A stretch of 8,420 nucleotides of DNA from Bacteroidales bacterium (lineage in GTDB: Bacteria; Bacteroidota; Bacteroidia; Bacteroidales; JAADGE01): the NCBI GenBank assembly GCA_024762915.1, contig JANTGL010000111.1, positions 1 to 8,420 of the forward strand. Direction: 5' to 3'. The notes under the pieces are model-generated. The model was not told the DNA's origin. It was given only the letters and a program-made list of their open reading frames with translations, and searched no databases. Position 1 is the first letter of the stretch; each line of letters begins with the position of its first letter. Below are positions 1-6,433 of the stretch, piece by piece. Position numbers and translations under genes: made by a program.

Positions 1-132
1 GTAGCAGTTGTTGCTGCCGTAAAAAAGGAATCAGGAAGTTGGAAATGGGCGGCATTTTTAGTTTTTTATACGACAAGTTTAGCGTGGCTGTTATCATTTG
101 CCGTGTATCAAATCGGTAGTTTGTTTATTTAA
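1..132 (+). CDS. feoB: Ferrous iron transport protein B, C-terminal end (partial)
   Basis: Only the last 43 codons and the TAA stop are in the window; the gene begins upstream. The reading frame opens at base 1 and gives a Lys-Glu-Ser-Gly-Ser-Trp-Lys-Trp stretch followed by a hydrophobic helix ending in YQIGSLFI. This matches the usual end of FeoB, where a conserved (K/R)E(T/S)GSWKWA motif precedes the last membrane helix. FeoB is the inner-membrane Fe(II) permease with an N-terminal GTPase domain; neither the GTPase domain nor the gate helices can be checked here. The next gene, 16 bp downstream, encodes a FeoB-associated Cys-rich protein, which independently supports the call. Whether a FeoA domain is fused or encoded upstream cannot be seen. 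Confidence 0.88.
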   Translation, partial: VAVVAAVKKESGSWKWAAFLVFYTTSLAWLLSFAVYQIGSLFI

Positions 133-148
133 TTAAAAAAAGGAAAGC

Positions 149-334
149 ATGATACAAGAAATTATTACATACATCATTATTACAATTGCGACAACATATA
201 CTTTATACAGTTTTATTAAAGTTTTTATTCCGTCAAAGAATAAAAAAGCTCACTCCTGTTGCGGCGGGTGTTCGGGTTGTGCTTTGAAAAGTGATTCAGG
301 TTTGCAAAAAATATCAGTTAAATCTCTGTACTAA
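149..334 (+). CDS. FeoB-associated Cys-rich membrane protein
   Basis: A 61-residue protein with one N-terminal membrane helix (about residues 3-27), a short basic stretch (SKNKKAH), then a cysteine cluster CCGGCSGC with Cys at 37, 38, 41 and 44. This is the architecture of the small FeoB-associated Cys-rich family that commonly follows feoB. The molecular role of that family is not firmly known; the cysteines could bind iron or another metal near the cytoplasmic mouth of FeoB, which is inference. An AGGA sequence lies 4 nt before the ATG, giving one of the better Shine-Dalgarno-like sites in the window, and the 16-bp gap to feoB implies one operon. The last 17 bases overlap the end of the convergent comEC gene. 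The tail after the Cys cluster (residues 47-61) has no recognised motif. Confidence 0.85.
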   Translation: MIQEIITYIIITIATTYTLYSFIKVFIPSKNKKAHSCCGGCSGCALKSDSGLQKISVKSLY

Positions 335-2432
335 ATACTCCTCTATCTTTAATTGAAAAATAATCAATATGTAATTTCTCACATTCTTCTTTTCGTTTTT
401 GAACTTGATAGAAATTATTTGATGAATCAATTATAATCTTCTTAAAATCAATATTTTGTGTTATCTGTTTAATGTTTGTATCAGTTTTGCCGGTGAGAAT
501 AATATAATCAACTTTTAGTTTAGTATTTGTATTAACGAGTTTGGTCTTTTCATTCATTATCAAAAATGATTTATTTCCGATAATCAAAAAATTGCCTTTT
601 TTAAATATAATATCGGTTTTAATTTCCGAAGTGTCAATCGGAATAAATCGAAAATCAGACTTATTCAAATATTGACGGTTGGGATGAATCCCGTAGGTCA
701 AATTTTTTGTCTTAAAAATGCTTTTTTCGGAAATGAAATAATTTTGCTTTCCGATAACATCAACAGCCGAAAATTTGTTGATGTTATAAATAAAAATTTT
801 AGGATGTTTTTCATTAGTTATTTTTCTGAAACTTCCGAAACCTATCCATATAATCAATAGAATCAGAGATATTTGCAATGATTTTACTTTCTTTAAAAAA
901 ATAAAAATTGAAATAAAAATGAGAATTAAAAATGCAATAATTAAATCTTCATTATGAAAGGAAATATTTTTTACGGTAGAATACGGTAATTGTTCAATAA
1001 ACGATACGGAAATATTCATTCCTTTCAGGATGTATTTTAACAGAAAAGAAAAAACATCCGGTACAATCGGTAAACTTGAACTGATTAGCAGAAAAACCGC
1101 AAATATTATTATTAATGTGGCTGCCGGAATTACGATGATATTTGATAAAAAGAAAAATGTCGGGAAAATATGAAAATAATACAACGTAATCGGAAAAGTA
1201 GTTAATTGAGCAGCAATTGAAACCGCTGTTAATGACCATAGATAATACAGAATTTTATTTTTGATTTTAAACAGAGCAACAATTTTAGCTTGGAAGAAAA
1301 TAATACCCAGAACAGCTGCATAGGACAGCTGAAAACCGACTTCAGTAATTTGATAGGGATTAATTATCAGTAATATAAATGCCGATGCCGAAATTGAGTT
1401 GTAAATATTAATATGCCTGTTTAAAGCTTTCCCTATTATAACAAATGTAAACATTACGGCTGCTCTGCGAATGGAAGGCGACAAACCCGAAAGAATTGCA
1501 AAACTCCAAATAACAATCATTAATAGTACAGCTTTCGTCCAAGTTCCGATATGTTTTTTATTGTATTTTATTTTATCAAGAAACTTCAGTAAAAAGTTAA
1601 ATAACAGAAAAATAATTCCGACATGTAAACCGGATACAGCCAGAATATGCATGGCTCCGGAAGCAACGTAAGCTTGACGTATTTCATCATCTATTTCGCT
1701 TCGGTCACCCAGTGTAAGAGCTTGTAGCACAGATAATTCATTGCCGGTTATTCCGGATTTTTCATAAACTGTTTCTAATTGATTTCTAATGCGATAAGCA
1801 AAATCAAAAATCGGATTTGCATGATGGTGAGAGATTATTTTCCAATTATCATTTTTCAAAAAGACTTGTCCGGTAATTCCTTTTCTGAGCAAATATTTTT
1901 TATAATCAAATTCATGCGGATTTCCGGGATTTGTAATTTTATTGATACGACTTTTAAAAATAATTTTATCACCGTATTTCAATTTTTTTACGGCTTCATT
2001 TTTTGAAAAATAAACGATAATTTTTGAACGTTCCGAAATTACCGTATCATTATATTTGTAACTGATATTTTGTAAAAAACTTTTATACGAGTTATCCTTT
2101 TCTGAAATCGGTTCTGAAATAACGGCTTCTCCGGTTATCAGGGTTCCGTATGTTTGAATTTTTTCCGGTTTATGAGCTTTTAGTAAAATTGCTCCTGCGA
2201 AAATTAATAAAATATTAATTAATAAACCGGGTAACCATCTGTGTCTAAAGTTCTTACTTTTATATATAGATTTTGTACCGAAAAGGAATAAAATAAAAAT
2301 GAAGATGAAAAATAAACCCGATAAATGAATATTAACCGGAAAATTCAATGCAAATAAAATTCCTGCAATCAGCGGTAAAATTAATCGACTGAATGGCAGT
2401 TGTTTTAGGAATTGGATAAAATTGAATTGCAC
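318..2432 (-). CDS. comEC: ComEC/Rec2-family DNA uptake channel protein, degenerate C-terminus
   Basis: A 704-residue polytopic membrane protein. The N-terminus (residues 10-30) carries the LPFSRLILPLIAGI stretch seen in Bacteroidota ComEC proteins. An OB-like soluble region follows (about 92-195), ending in NPGNPHEFDYKKYLLRKGI, close to the NPG..FDY..YL..+GI signature of the DUF4131 domain. The Competence domain spans about 230-510, with ALTLGDRSEI (238-247) and AVSGLHVGII (265-274) as hallmarks and many hydrophobic helices. In characterised systems ComEC carries single-stranded DNA across the inner membrane during transformation. The C-terminal part (about 535-704) sits where a metallo-beta-lactamase-like domain occurs in many homologues, but I see no HxHxDH motif, so nuclease activity is unlikely from this region; such shortened tails are common in the phylum. 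The start appears to be GTG: no ATG occurs between the upstream in-frame stop (near 2475) and the conserved N-terminal motif. The stop overlaps the convergent small gene by 17 bp. Confidence 0.9.
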   Translation of the reverse strand: MQFNFIQFLKQLPFSRLILPLIAGILFALNFPVNIHLSGLFFIFIFILFLFGTKSIYKSKNFRHRWLPGLLINILLIFAGAILLKAHKPEKIQTYGTLITGEAVISEPISEKDNSYKSFLQNISYKYNDTVISERSKIIVYFSKNEAVKKLKYGDKIIFKSRINKITNPGNPHEFDYKKYLLRKGITGQVFLKNDNWKIISHHHANPIFDFAYRIRNQLETVYEKSGITGNELSVLQALTLGDRSEIDDEIRQAYVASGAMHILAVSGLHVGIIFLLFNFLLKFLDKIKYNKKHIGTWTKAVLLMIVIWSFAILSGLSPSIRRAAVMFTFVIIGKALNRHINIYNSISASAFILLIINPYQITEVGFQLSYAAVLGIIFFQAKIVALFKIKNKILYYLWSLTAVSIAAQLTTFPITLYYFHIFPTFFFLSNIIVIPAATLIIIFAVFLLISSSLPIVPDVFSFLLKYILKGMNISVSFIEQLPYSTVKNISFHNEDLIIAFLILIFISIFIFLKKVKSLQISLILLIIWIGFGSFRKITNEKHPKIFIYNINKFSAVDVIGKQNYFISEKSIFKTKNLTYGIHPNRQYLNKSDFRFIPIDTSEIKTDIIFKKGNFLIIGNKSFLIMNEKTKLVNTNTKLKVDYIILTGKTDTNIKQITQNIDFKKIIIDSSNNFYQVQKRKEECEKLHIDYFSIKDRGVFSTEI

Positions 2433-2460
2433 GAAATTAATATGATTAAAAATGAATACG

Positions 2461-2468
2461 TAAATATA
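2461..2468 (-). promoter_or_regulatory. Possible -7 element for comEC
   Basis: Read on the minus strand this is TATATTTA, which matches five of the six fixed positions of the Bacteroidota -7 consensus TAnnTTTG. It would give a short leader of roughly 20 nt before the GTG at 2432. I found no convincing TTG-type -33 element upstream of it, so this is a weak call based on position and partial consensus. Confidence 0.22.
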
Positions 2469-2510
2469 AGAAATTTAACGAATTGTTATTTTTCTTTTAT
2501 TAATATTACG

Positions 2511-2518
2511 TATATTTG
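2511..2518 (+). promoter_or_regulatory. Bacteroidota-type -7 promoter element for the LytTR regulator/kinase operon
   Basis: TATATTTG is an exact match to the Bacteroidota sigma-factor -7 consensus TAnnTTTG. A possible -33 element (ATTG, 2482-2485) lies 25 nt upstream, slightly longer than the usual spacing. Transcription would start near 2525, leaving about 15 nt before the ATG at 2541. That supports the 2541 start for the regulator and argues against the longer in-frame start at 2412, which would lie upstream of this promoter and inside comEC. A TACGTA palindrome (2507-2512) overlaps the element. Confidence 0.5.
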
Positions 2519-2540
2519 TATAATCACGATTTTGCAGATT

Positions 2541-3299
2541 ATGGTAATAAGAGCATTTATTGCAGAAGACGAAACAAAAACGCTTAATTCTATAAAAAAT
2601 ATTATTGAGAATTATTGCTCGGATATTGTTCTTTCGGGTACGTCTCAAAATGTAAAAGAAGCAATTGAATTTCTGTCAAAAAATGATACGGATTTATTTC
2701 TTACCGATATTAATTTTCCTGACGGGACGGCTTTTGATATTTTTAATAAACTTAATTCATTTAATTTTAAAGTTGTATTTATAACTGCATATGAAAAATA
2801 TGCCGTCAGGGCAATTAAGATTAGTGCAGTTGATTTTCTGTTAAAACCCGTAAATCCCAAAGAATTGATTTCAGCTGTTAATAAAGCACGTATTGAAATA
2901 GAAAATAAATATTCGGATTTAGTAAGAATTAAAACTCTGCTGTCCAATATGAATAATGAAACTAAATCTTTCAAAAAAATAATTGTAAAAACATCCGAAA
3001 GAATAAATGTTATTGATATAACAGACATTGTAAGATGTGAATCGGATACATCATATACTTCGTTTTTTCTGAAAAATAACAAGAAAATTATCAGTTCAAA
3101 GAATTTAAAAGAATATGATGAAATGTTATCCGCTTCGGGATTTTTGAGAACACACAAGTCTCATTTGGTAAATCTTGATTATATAAAATCTTTTGAGAAA
3201 GCCGGCGGCGGATTTTTAATCTTAAAAGATCAAAGCAAAATTCCCGTTTCGATACGAAAAAAAGAATTTGTCCTTGACGCTTTAAATAACCTACATTGA
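2541..3299 (+). CDS. LytTR-type two-component response regulator (LytR/AlgR family)
   Basis: A 252-residue regulator with two domains. The receiver domain (about 1-120) has the acidic pocket E9/D10, the phospho-acceptor D56 in the LFLTDINFPDG context, T82 in VVFITAYEKYA, and K102 in the FLLKPV motif, so all residues needed for phosphorylation are present. The LytTR DNA-binding domain (about 145-250) shows the typical RTHKSHLVNLDYI segment (203-215) and a terminal IPVSIRKK stretch. Such regulators bind pairs of imperfect direct repeats, usually near 21-bp period. The frame is open further upstream, to an ATG at 2412, but that would add 43 residues unlike a receiver N-terminus and overlap comEC; MVIRAFIAEDE is the natural start. 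The cognate kinase begins 4 bp after the stop, so the two are almost certainly co-transcribed from the promoter near 2511. Target genes are not shown directly by the sequence; the envelope genes downstream are candidates. Confidence 0.93.
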   Translation: MVIRAFIAEDETKTLNSIKNIIENYCSDIVLSGTSQNVKEAIEFLSKNDTDLFLTDINFPDGTAFDIFNKLNSFNFKVVFITAYEKYAVRAIKISAVDFLLKPVNPKELISAVNKARIEIENKYSDLVRIKTLLSNMNNETKSFKKIIVKTSERINVIDITDIVRCESDTSYTSFFLKNNKKIISSKNLKEYDEMLSASGFLRTHKSHLVNLDYIKSFEKAGGGFLILKDQSKIPVSIRKKEFVLDALNNLH

Positions 3300-3303
3300 A
3301 TGT

Positions 3304-5214
3304 ATGTTCTTGCAAAATAAATACAAATTTAAAATATTAAGTTGCATCTTATTTTACGGGATTTCTTTTGTCGGTTTTGCTCAAAAATCGAATCAACTTG
3401 AAAATGAATTTATTTCAGATACTTCTCGAATAAATAATTTTATAAGATTGGCTGATGACATTTCCGGAACTAATTCTGATTCGGCATTGTCTTTATTGAA
3501 AGTTGCCGAAATCGAATCAAAAAAAACATCAAATGAAAAAGCATTGATGCAAATTTATTTTAAACAAGCTAGTATCTTGTTTCGTAAAGGGGATAATAAT
3601 TCTGCTCTTACATTATATAGAAAATCACTATTATCGGCTGAAAAACTTAATGACGGATATTATATAAATGCATCAAAAGTTTACATCGGAACAATATATC
3701 TTTTAAGAGCTGACTATAATTTAGCGTTAAAATATAATATTGAAGGACTGGCTTATTTCGAAAAAGAAAATGATTTCAGTTCGGTATCAGGCATTTATTT
3801 GAATCTAACGTTTATCCAAACAGAACAGGGAGACAATGACAAGGCATTAGAATATACAAAATTATCATATAAATATTCATTAAAATCAGGCAGTAAAATA
3901 TATGAAAGTAAATCATTATTGAATTTCGGTGAAATCTATTTTAACAAAAGAAAATATAATAAAGCCAAAGTATATTATATTCAATCATTGAAGATTGCGG
4001 AAGCACATAATTTTTATTTATTTATTCCCACCATTCAATTAAACTTAGGGGCGGTTTACAGTGAAATGAATATGACTGACAGTGCGGCAGTTTGTTATAA
4101 TTATGTTATTAACAATGAAGTATCGCCGTATATTAAAGCTCTGGCATACCTGTCTTTCAGCGATTTATATAAGAACAAAGAAGATTTTAATAAAGCAATT
4201 GAATATACTGAAAAAGCTTTAACACTCAGTAAAGTCGAAAAGTTATCCGAAACACAGAGAAAATCAAATAATTATTTGGCAAATTTATACGCTTTGAAAG
4301 GGAATTATAAAAAAGCATACGAATATAAACTTGTGTCGGAAAAACTGAATGACAGTATCTTCTCAAAAGAAAAATATGAAATTCAAAATGAGTTGGAAAC
4401 GATTTATGAAATGTCAAAAAAGGAAGAAAAAATAAATCAATTATCAAGAGAGAAGGAAATTATTGCTCTTAAAACCGACAGATTTCAATATAGTATTTTG
4501 TTTTTGTCTGTCATTTTAATTGTTTCAATAATTGTCAGTTTAATGGTTTTGCGTCAAAACAAATTAAAAGCAAAGCACGAAGCTGTTGAATTGGAACAAA
4601 AACTGTTAAGAACTCAAATGAATCCGCATTTTATTTTTAACTCATTATCTTCAATTCAAGATTTTATTTTAAGCAATAATCCTTTAGAGGCAAGTTCTTA
4701 TTTATCTGATTTTGCAAAATTAATGAGATCTATTCTGGTAAATTCCTCCGAAAATTTAATTTCTTTATCAAAAGAGATTGAAACAGTTGAAAATTATTTA
4801 AAACTTCAACATCTGAGGTTGGAAGATAAATTTGATTATAATATTTCTGTTTCTGATACGATTGACCTTGAAGAATTTCATGTTCCGCCTATGCTCTTAC
4901 AACCTTTTATTGAGAATGCAATTATTCACGGAATAATGAAAAAGACTGATAGTGAGGGGTTTATTTCTGTTTCATACAATTTGTCGGATGAAAAATTAAT
5001 TTTAGAAGTACAAGATAACGGAATCGGAAGAAAACTATCCGAAAAACATTCCGACAGACACCATAAGTCTAAAACAATTGATATTACAAGTCAAAGAATA
5101 AATCTGTTGTCAAATAAATATAAACACGATATATTTTTCGAAATAATTGATTTAAAAGATCGAAATCATAAACCTTCCGGGACATTAGTCCGATTTAGAT
5201 TACCGCTTTTATAA
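3304..5214 (+). CDS. TPR-containing sensor histidine kinase (LytS/His_kinase family)
   Basis: A 636-residue kinase. An N-terminal signal-like segment ends at FVGFA-QK (cleavage possible after A26). About seven tetratricopeptide repeats fill residues 80-350, for example around KGDNNSALTLYRKSL and KEDFNKAIEYTEKAL. A charged helical stretch (about 355-393), one membrane helix (about 396-416) and a linker helix (418-437) follow. The kinase core begins at TQMNPHFIFNSL with the predicted phosphorylated H442, the form found in the LytS family rather than classical HisKA. The ATPase domain has the N box FIENAIIHG (N538) and a DNGIG G1 box (571-575). With a signal peptide and a single later membrane helix, the TPR array should face the periplasm and the kinase the cytoplasm. 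It should phosphorylate D56 of the regulator encoded 4 bp upstream. The ligand is unknown; TPR arrays usually bind proteins or peptides. No clear Shine-Dalgarno precedes the ATG, so translation is probably coupled to the upstream gene. Confidence 0.93.
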   Translation: MFLQNKYKFKILSCILFYGISFVGFAQKSNQLENEFISDTSRINNFIRLADDISGTNSDSALSLLKVAEIESKKTSNEKALMQIYFKQASILFRKGDNNSALTLYRKSLLSAEKLNDGYYINASKVYIGTIYLLRADYNLALKYNIEGLAYFEKENDFSSVSGIYLNLTFIQTEQGDNDKALEYTKLSYKYSLKSGSKIYESKSLLNFGEIYFNKRKYNKAKVYYIQSLKIAEAHNFYLFIPTIQLNLGAVYSEMNMTDSAAVCYNYVINNEVSPYIKALAYLSFSDLYKNKEDFNKAIEYTEKALTLSKVEKLSETQRKSNNYLANLYALKGNYKKAYEYKLVSEKLNDSIFSKEKYEIQNELETIYEMSKKEEKINQLSREKEIIALKTDRFQYSILFLSVILIVSIIVSLMVLRQNKLKAKHEAVELEQKLLRTQMNPHFIFNSLSSIQDFILSNNPLEASSYLSDFAKLMRSILVNSSENLISLSKEIETVENYLKLQHLRLEDKFDYNISVSDTIDLEEFHVPPMLLQPFIENAIIHGIMKKTDSEGFISVSYNLSDEKLILEVQDNGIGRKLSEKHSDRHHKSKTIDITSQRINLLSNKYKHDIFFEIIDLKDRNHKPSGTLVRFRLPLL

Positions 5215-5234
5215 TTTTATTGATACGATAAAAT
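5214..5234 (+). terminator. Weak hairpin after the kinase gene
   Basis: ATTTTATTG (5214-5222) and CGATAAAAT (5226-5234) can pair as nine base pairs including one G-U, around a three-base loop. It starts at the last base of the kinase stop codon, where a terminator would be expected. The stem is very AT-rich and no T-tract follows on the plus strand, so termination strength is doubtful and the pairing may be chance. Confidence 0.25.
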
Positions 5235-5253
5235 AATAATAATCGGCGATAAA
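5226..5253. promoter_or_regulatory. CGATAAA direct repeat with 21-bp period, candidate LytTR operator
   Basis: The heptamer CGATAAA occurs at 5226-5232 and again at 5247-5253, exactly 21 bp apart, in the 134-bp gap between the kinase gene and the first envelope gene. Known LytTR proteins such as AgrA bind two short direct repeats with 21-bp period, which places both on one face of the helix. Here the match is to spacing only, the repeat is short and AT-rich, and its first copy overlaps the right arm of the weak hairpin. The rest of the gap shows no clear gene; a TAACTTG (5308-5314) is at best a poor -7 element. Confidence 0.25.
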
Positions 5254-5348
5254 CAATTAAAATATAACGTTAATAAACATATCCTTTACTTGATATTCTT
5301 TATTTCATAACTTGCCGTAAATTATTAATCCACTTAAATTTATAAGTT

Positions 5349-5741
5349 ATGAAAAAACGAATTTTATTTATCGCGATTGCCTTTTTATTTACGGGAATGT
5401 CGTTTGCTCAGAGAGTAGAAATGAAAACAGGTGAGAAAATTGAAGTTAAAGAACTCGTTAACAAAAAAGGTAAAAAAACAGGTGTTATTCAATTTATACA
5501 AAATGGCGAGAAACTAAAATATATGAGTATGTTTAAAACTTTAGAAGGGATGGATGTCTGTGCCGAAAATATAAAAATTGCAAGAAAACACAGAAACGGT
5601 GCTTTAATAATGACAACAATTGGAGTAATCACTATTCCTTTGGGATATTTAATTTTAATAGGACCGATTATGAGCAAAAAGAAAAAAGAAATTAAATATG
5701 TGAAATTAGCTATTGAAGAGTATAACAATTCTCTAGAATAA
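5349..5741 (+). CDS. Secreted Lys-rich protein with C-terminal membrane segment (unknown function)
   Basis: I do not recognise this 130-residue protein. It has a clear signal peptide (MKKRILFIAIAFLF..SFA-QR, cleavage after A20). A mature part rich in Lys and Glu follows (about 21-83), with a strand-like GVIQFIQNGEKLKYMSMF segment, then one hydrophobic segment with a central IPLGY (about 84-107), a KKKKE cluster and a short acidic tail. The predicted product is anchored in the inner membrane, with the KTGEKIEV region in the periplasm. The ATG at 5349 is chosen because the signal peptide begins there; the leader is AT-rich with no Shine-Dalgarno, as for its neighbours. It is the first of five small envelope genes after the two-component operon. 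Its layout (signal peptide, basic region, C-terminal hydrophobic part) resembles the gene at 6434, although I see no clear sequence similarity. Confidence 0.75.
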   Translation: MKKRILFIAIAFLFTGMSFAQRVEMKTGEKIEVKELVNKKGKKTGVIQFIQNGEKLKYMSMFKTLEGMDVCAENIKIARKHRNGALIMTTIGVITIPLGYLILIGPIMSKKKKEIKYVKLAIEEYNNSLE

Positions 5742-5751
5742 TTACCTGTTT

Positions 5752-5772
5752 TTGATATGTTACGTTGATATG
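5752..5772. repeat. TTGATATG direct repeat upstream of the small GldL-like gene
   Basis: TTGATATG occurs at 5752-5759 and 5765-5772, a perfect 8-bp repeat with 13-bp period. It is followed by a palindrome, ATTAAAC-TT-GTTTAAT (5794-5809), that ends one base before the ATG at 5811. Both lie in the 69-bp gap between two envelope genes. They could be regulatory sites or chance in AT-rich DNA; no clear TAnnTTTG promoter element is present here. Confidence 0.25.
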
Positions 5773-5810
5773 GATTTTGAAAAGTTAAATTGAATTAAAC
5801 TTGTTTAATA

Positions 5811-5987
5811 ATGAAACAATTGATTTATATTTTAGGTGTGATTACCGCAATTACAATTGTTTTGGGCTTGTTTTTTTTATTGCAAAAATGGCCGGGTTAC
5901 GAATTTATTTTAACTCTTTCAACAATATTATCGGTCATCTTTATTCCCTTATATGCAGTTTATCAATATACCAACGATAAAAGATGA
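5811..5987 (+). CDS. Small two-helix membrane protein resembling the GldL N-terminus
   Basis: A 58-residue protein made of two membrane helices (about 4-24 and 32-52) joined by LQKWPGYEF, with a short charged tail YTNDKR. The turn with K-WPG right after a hydrophobic helix resembles the K-x-HWPG turn between the two helices of GldL, the inner-membrane motor protein that works with GldM in gliding and type IX secretion. Short stand-alone proteins with this two-helix WPG pattern are known to me from Bacteroidota, but their role is not established. The long cytoplasmic tail of true GldL is missing and no gldKMN genes are nearby, so this is not GldL itself. The start follows an AT-rich leader; the next gene begins 38 bp after the stop, which suggests co-transcription. 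Its short length makes it easy to miss in automated annotation. Confidence 0.62.
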   Translation: MKQLIYILGVITAITIVLGLFFLLQKWPGYEFILTLSTILSVIFIPLYAVYQYTNDKR

Positions 5988-6025
5988 AAAACAAACATAA
6001 CTATTAATAACCAAAATTTTATAAA

Positions 6026-6409
6026 ATGAAAAAGCAAATATTAATCTTATCGGTTTTAGTAATTTTTCTGTTCCCGAATTGCAAAAATATTATCGGTCCG
6101 TCTTTACCGGATGAAATTCAAGGAACTTGGAGAGATACGTATTCATCGTATTACTATCTGGAATATACATTTACCAAGGATCATGTTAATTACCATGATT
6201 ATGCAAGTAATACCGGCGGAAGTACGGATTGGGATTGTGAACTCGATGAAATAATAGATGACGGAACATTTACTGCTTGTGCCGATTATTACTATTATCA
6301 TGTCAGCGGAAATACGCTTTATCTGATTAGAGACAATGAAACAAGAAACTTAAGCGATGAATGGTGGAATGATGAAGATGTTGTGAAAAATACTTTAACA
6401 AAACAATAA
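6026..6409 (+). CDS. Tyr-rich putative lipoprotein (unknown function)
   Basis: A 127-residue protein with a lipoprotein signal: a basic start, a hydrophobic core (about 5-16) and a lipobox-like LFPNC with the acylated cysteine at C19. The mature part begins with a short linker, then EIQGTWRD (30-37), the kind of opening seen in small lipocalin-like beta-barrel lipoproteins, followed by alternating aromatic strands such as SSYYYLEYTF and YYYYHVSGNTLYLI. Two cysteines (C71 and C85) could form a disulfide in the periplasm. The C-terminal part is acidic, with a WWNDED stretch. A ligand-binding lipocalin-like role is a guess from this pattern; I do not recognise a specific family. It sits in the run of small envelope genes, 38 bp after one and 24 bp before the next. 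Confidence 0.75.
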   Translation: MKKQILILSVLVIFLFPNCKNIIGPSLPDEIQGTWRDTYSSYYYLEYTFTKDHVNYHDYASNTGGSTDWDCELDEIIDDGTFTACADYYYYHVSGNTLYLIRDNETRNLSDEWWNDEDVVKNTLTKQ

Positions 6410-6433
6410 TTTTATAAACTAAAACACAGAAAA

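Noticed and set aside
994..1239. An 81-codon minus-strand frame within comEC in another phase
   Set aside because: It falls wholly inside the membrane-spanning part of comEC and has no independent motif or start context.
2412..2540. Upstream in-frame extension of the response regulator to an ATG at 2412
   Set aside because: It would overlap the comEC start, precede the likely promoter at 2511-2518, and add 43 residues that do not resemble a receiver N-terminus.
2645..3157. A 170-codon open frame on the minus strand inside the response regulator gene
   Set aside because: It lies antisense to a gene with a full receiver domain and LytTR motifs, and its translation shows no recognisable domain. 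Long antisense frames are expected in AT-rich genes with this codon usage.
3292..3304. TACATT-G-AATGTA palindrome spanning the regulator stop and kinase start
   Set aside because: It lies between two co-transcribed genes 4 bp apart, is short, and overlaps codons fixed by the reading frames; an operator there is unlikely.
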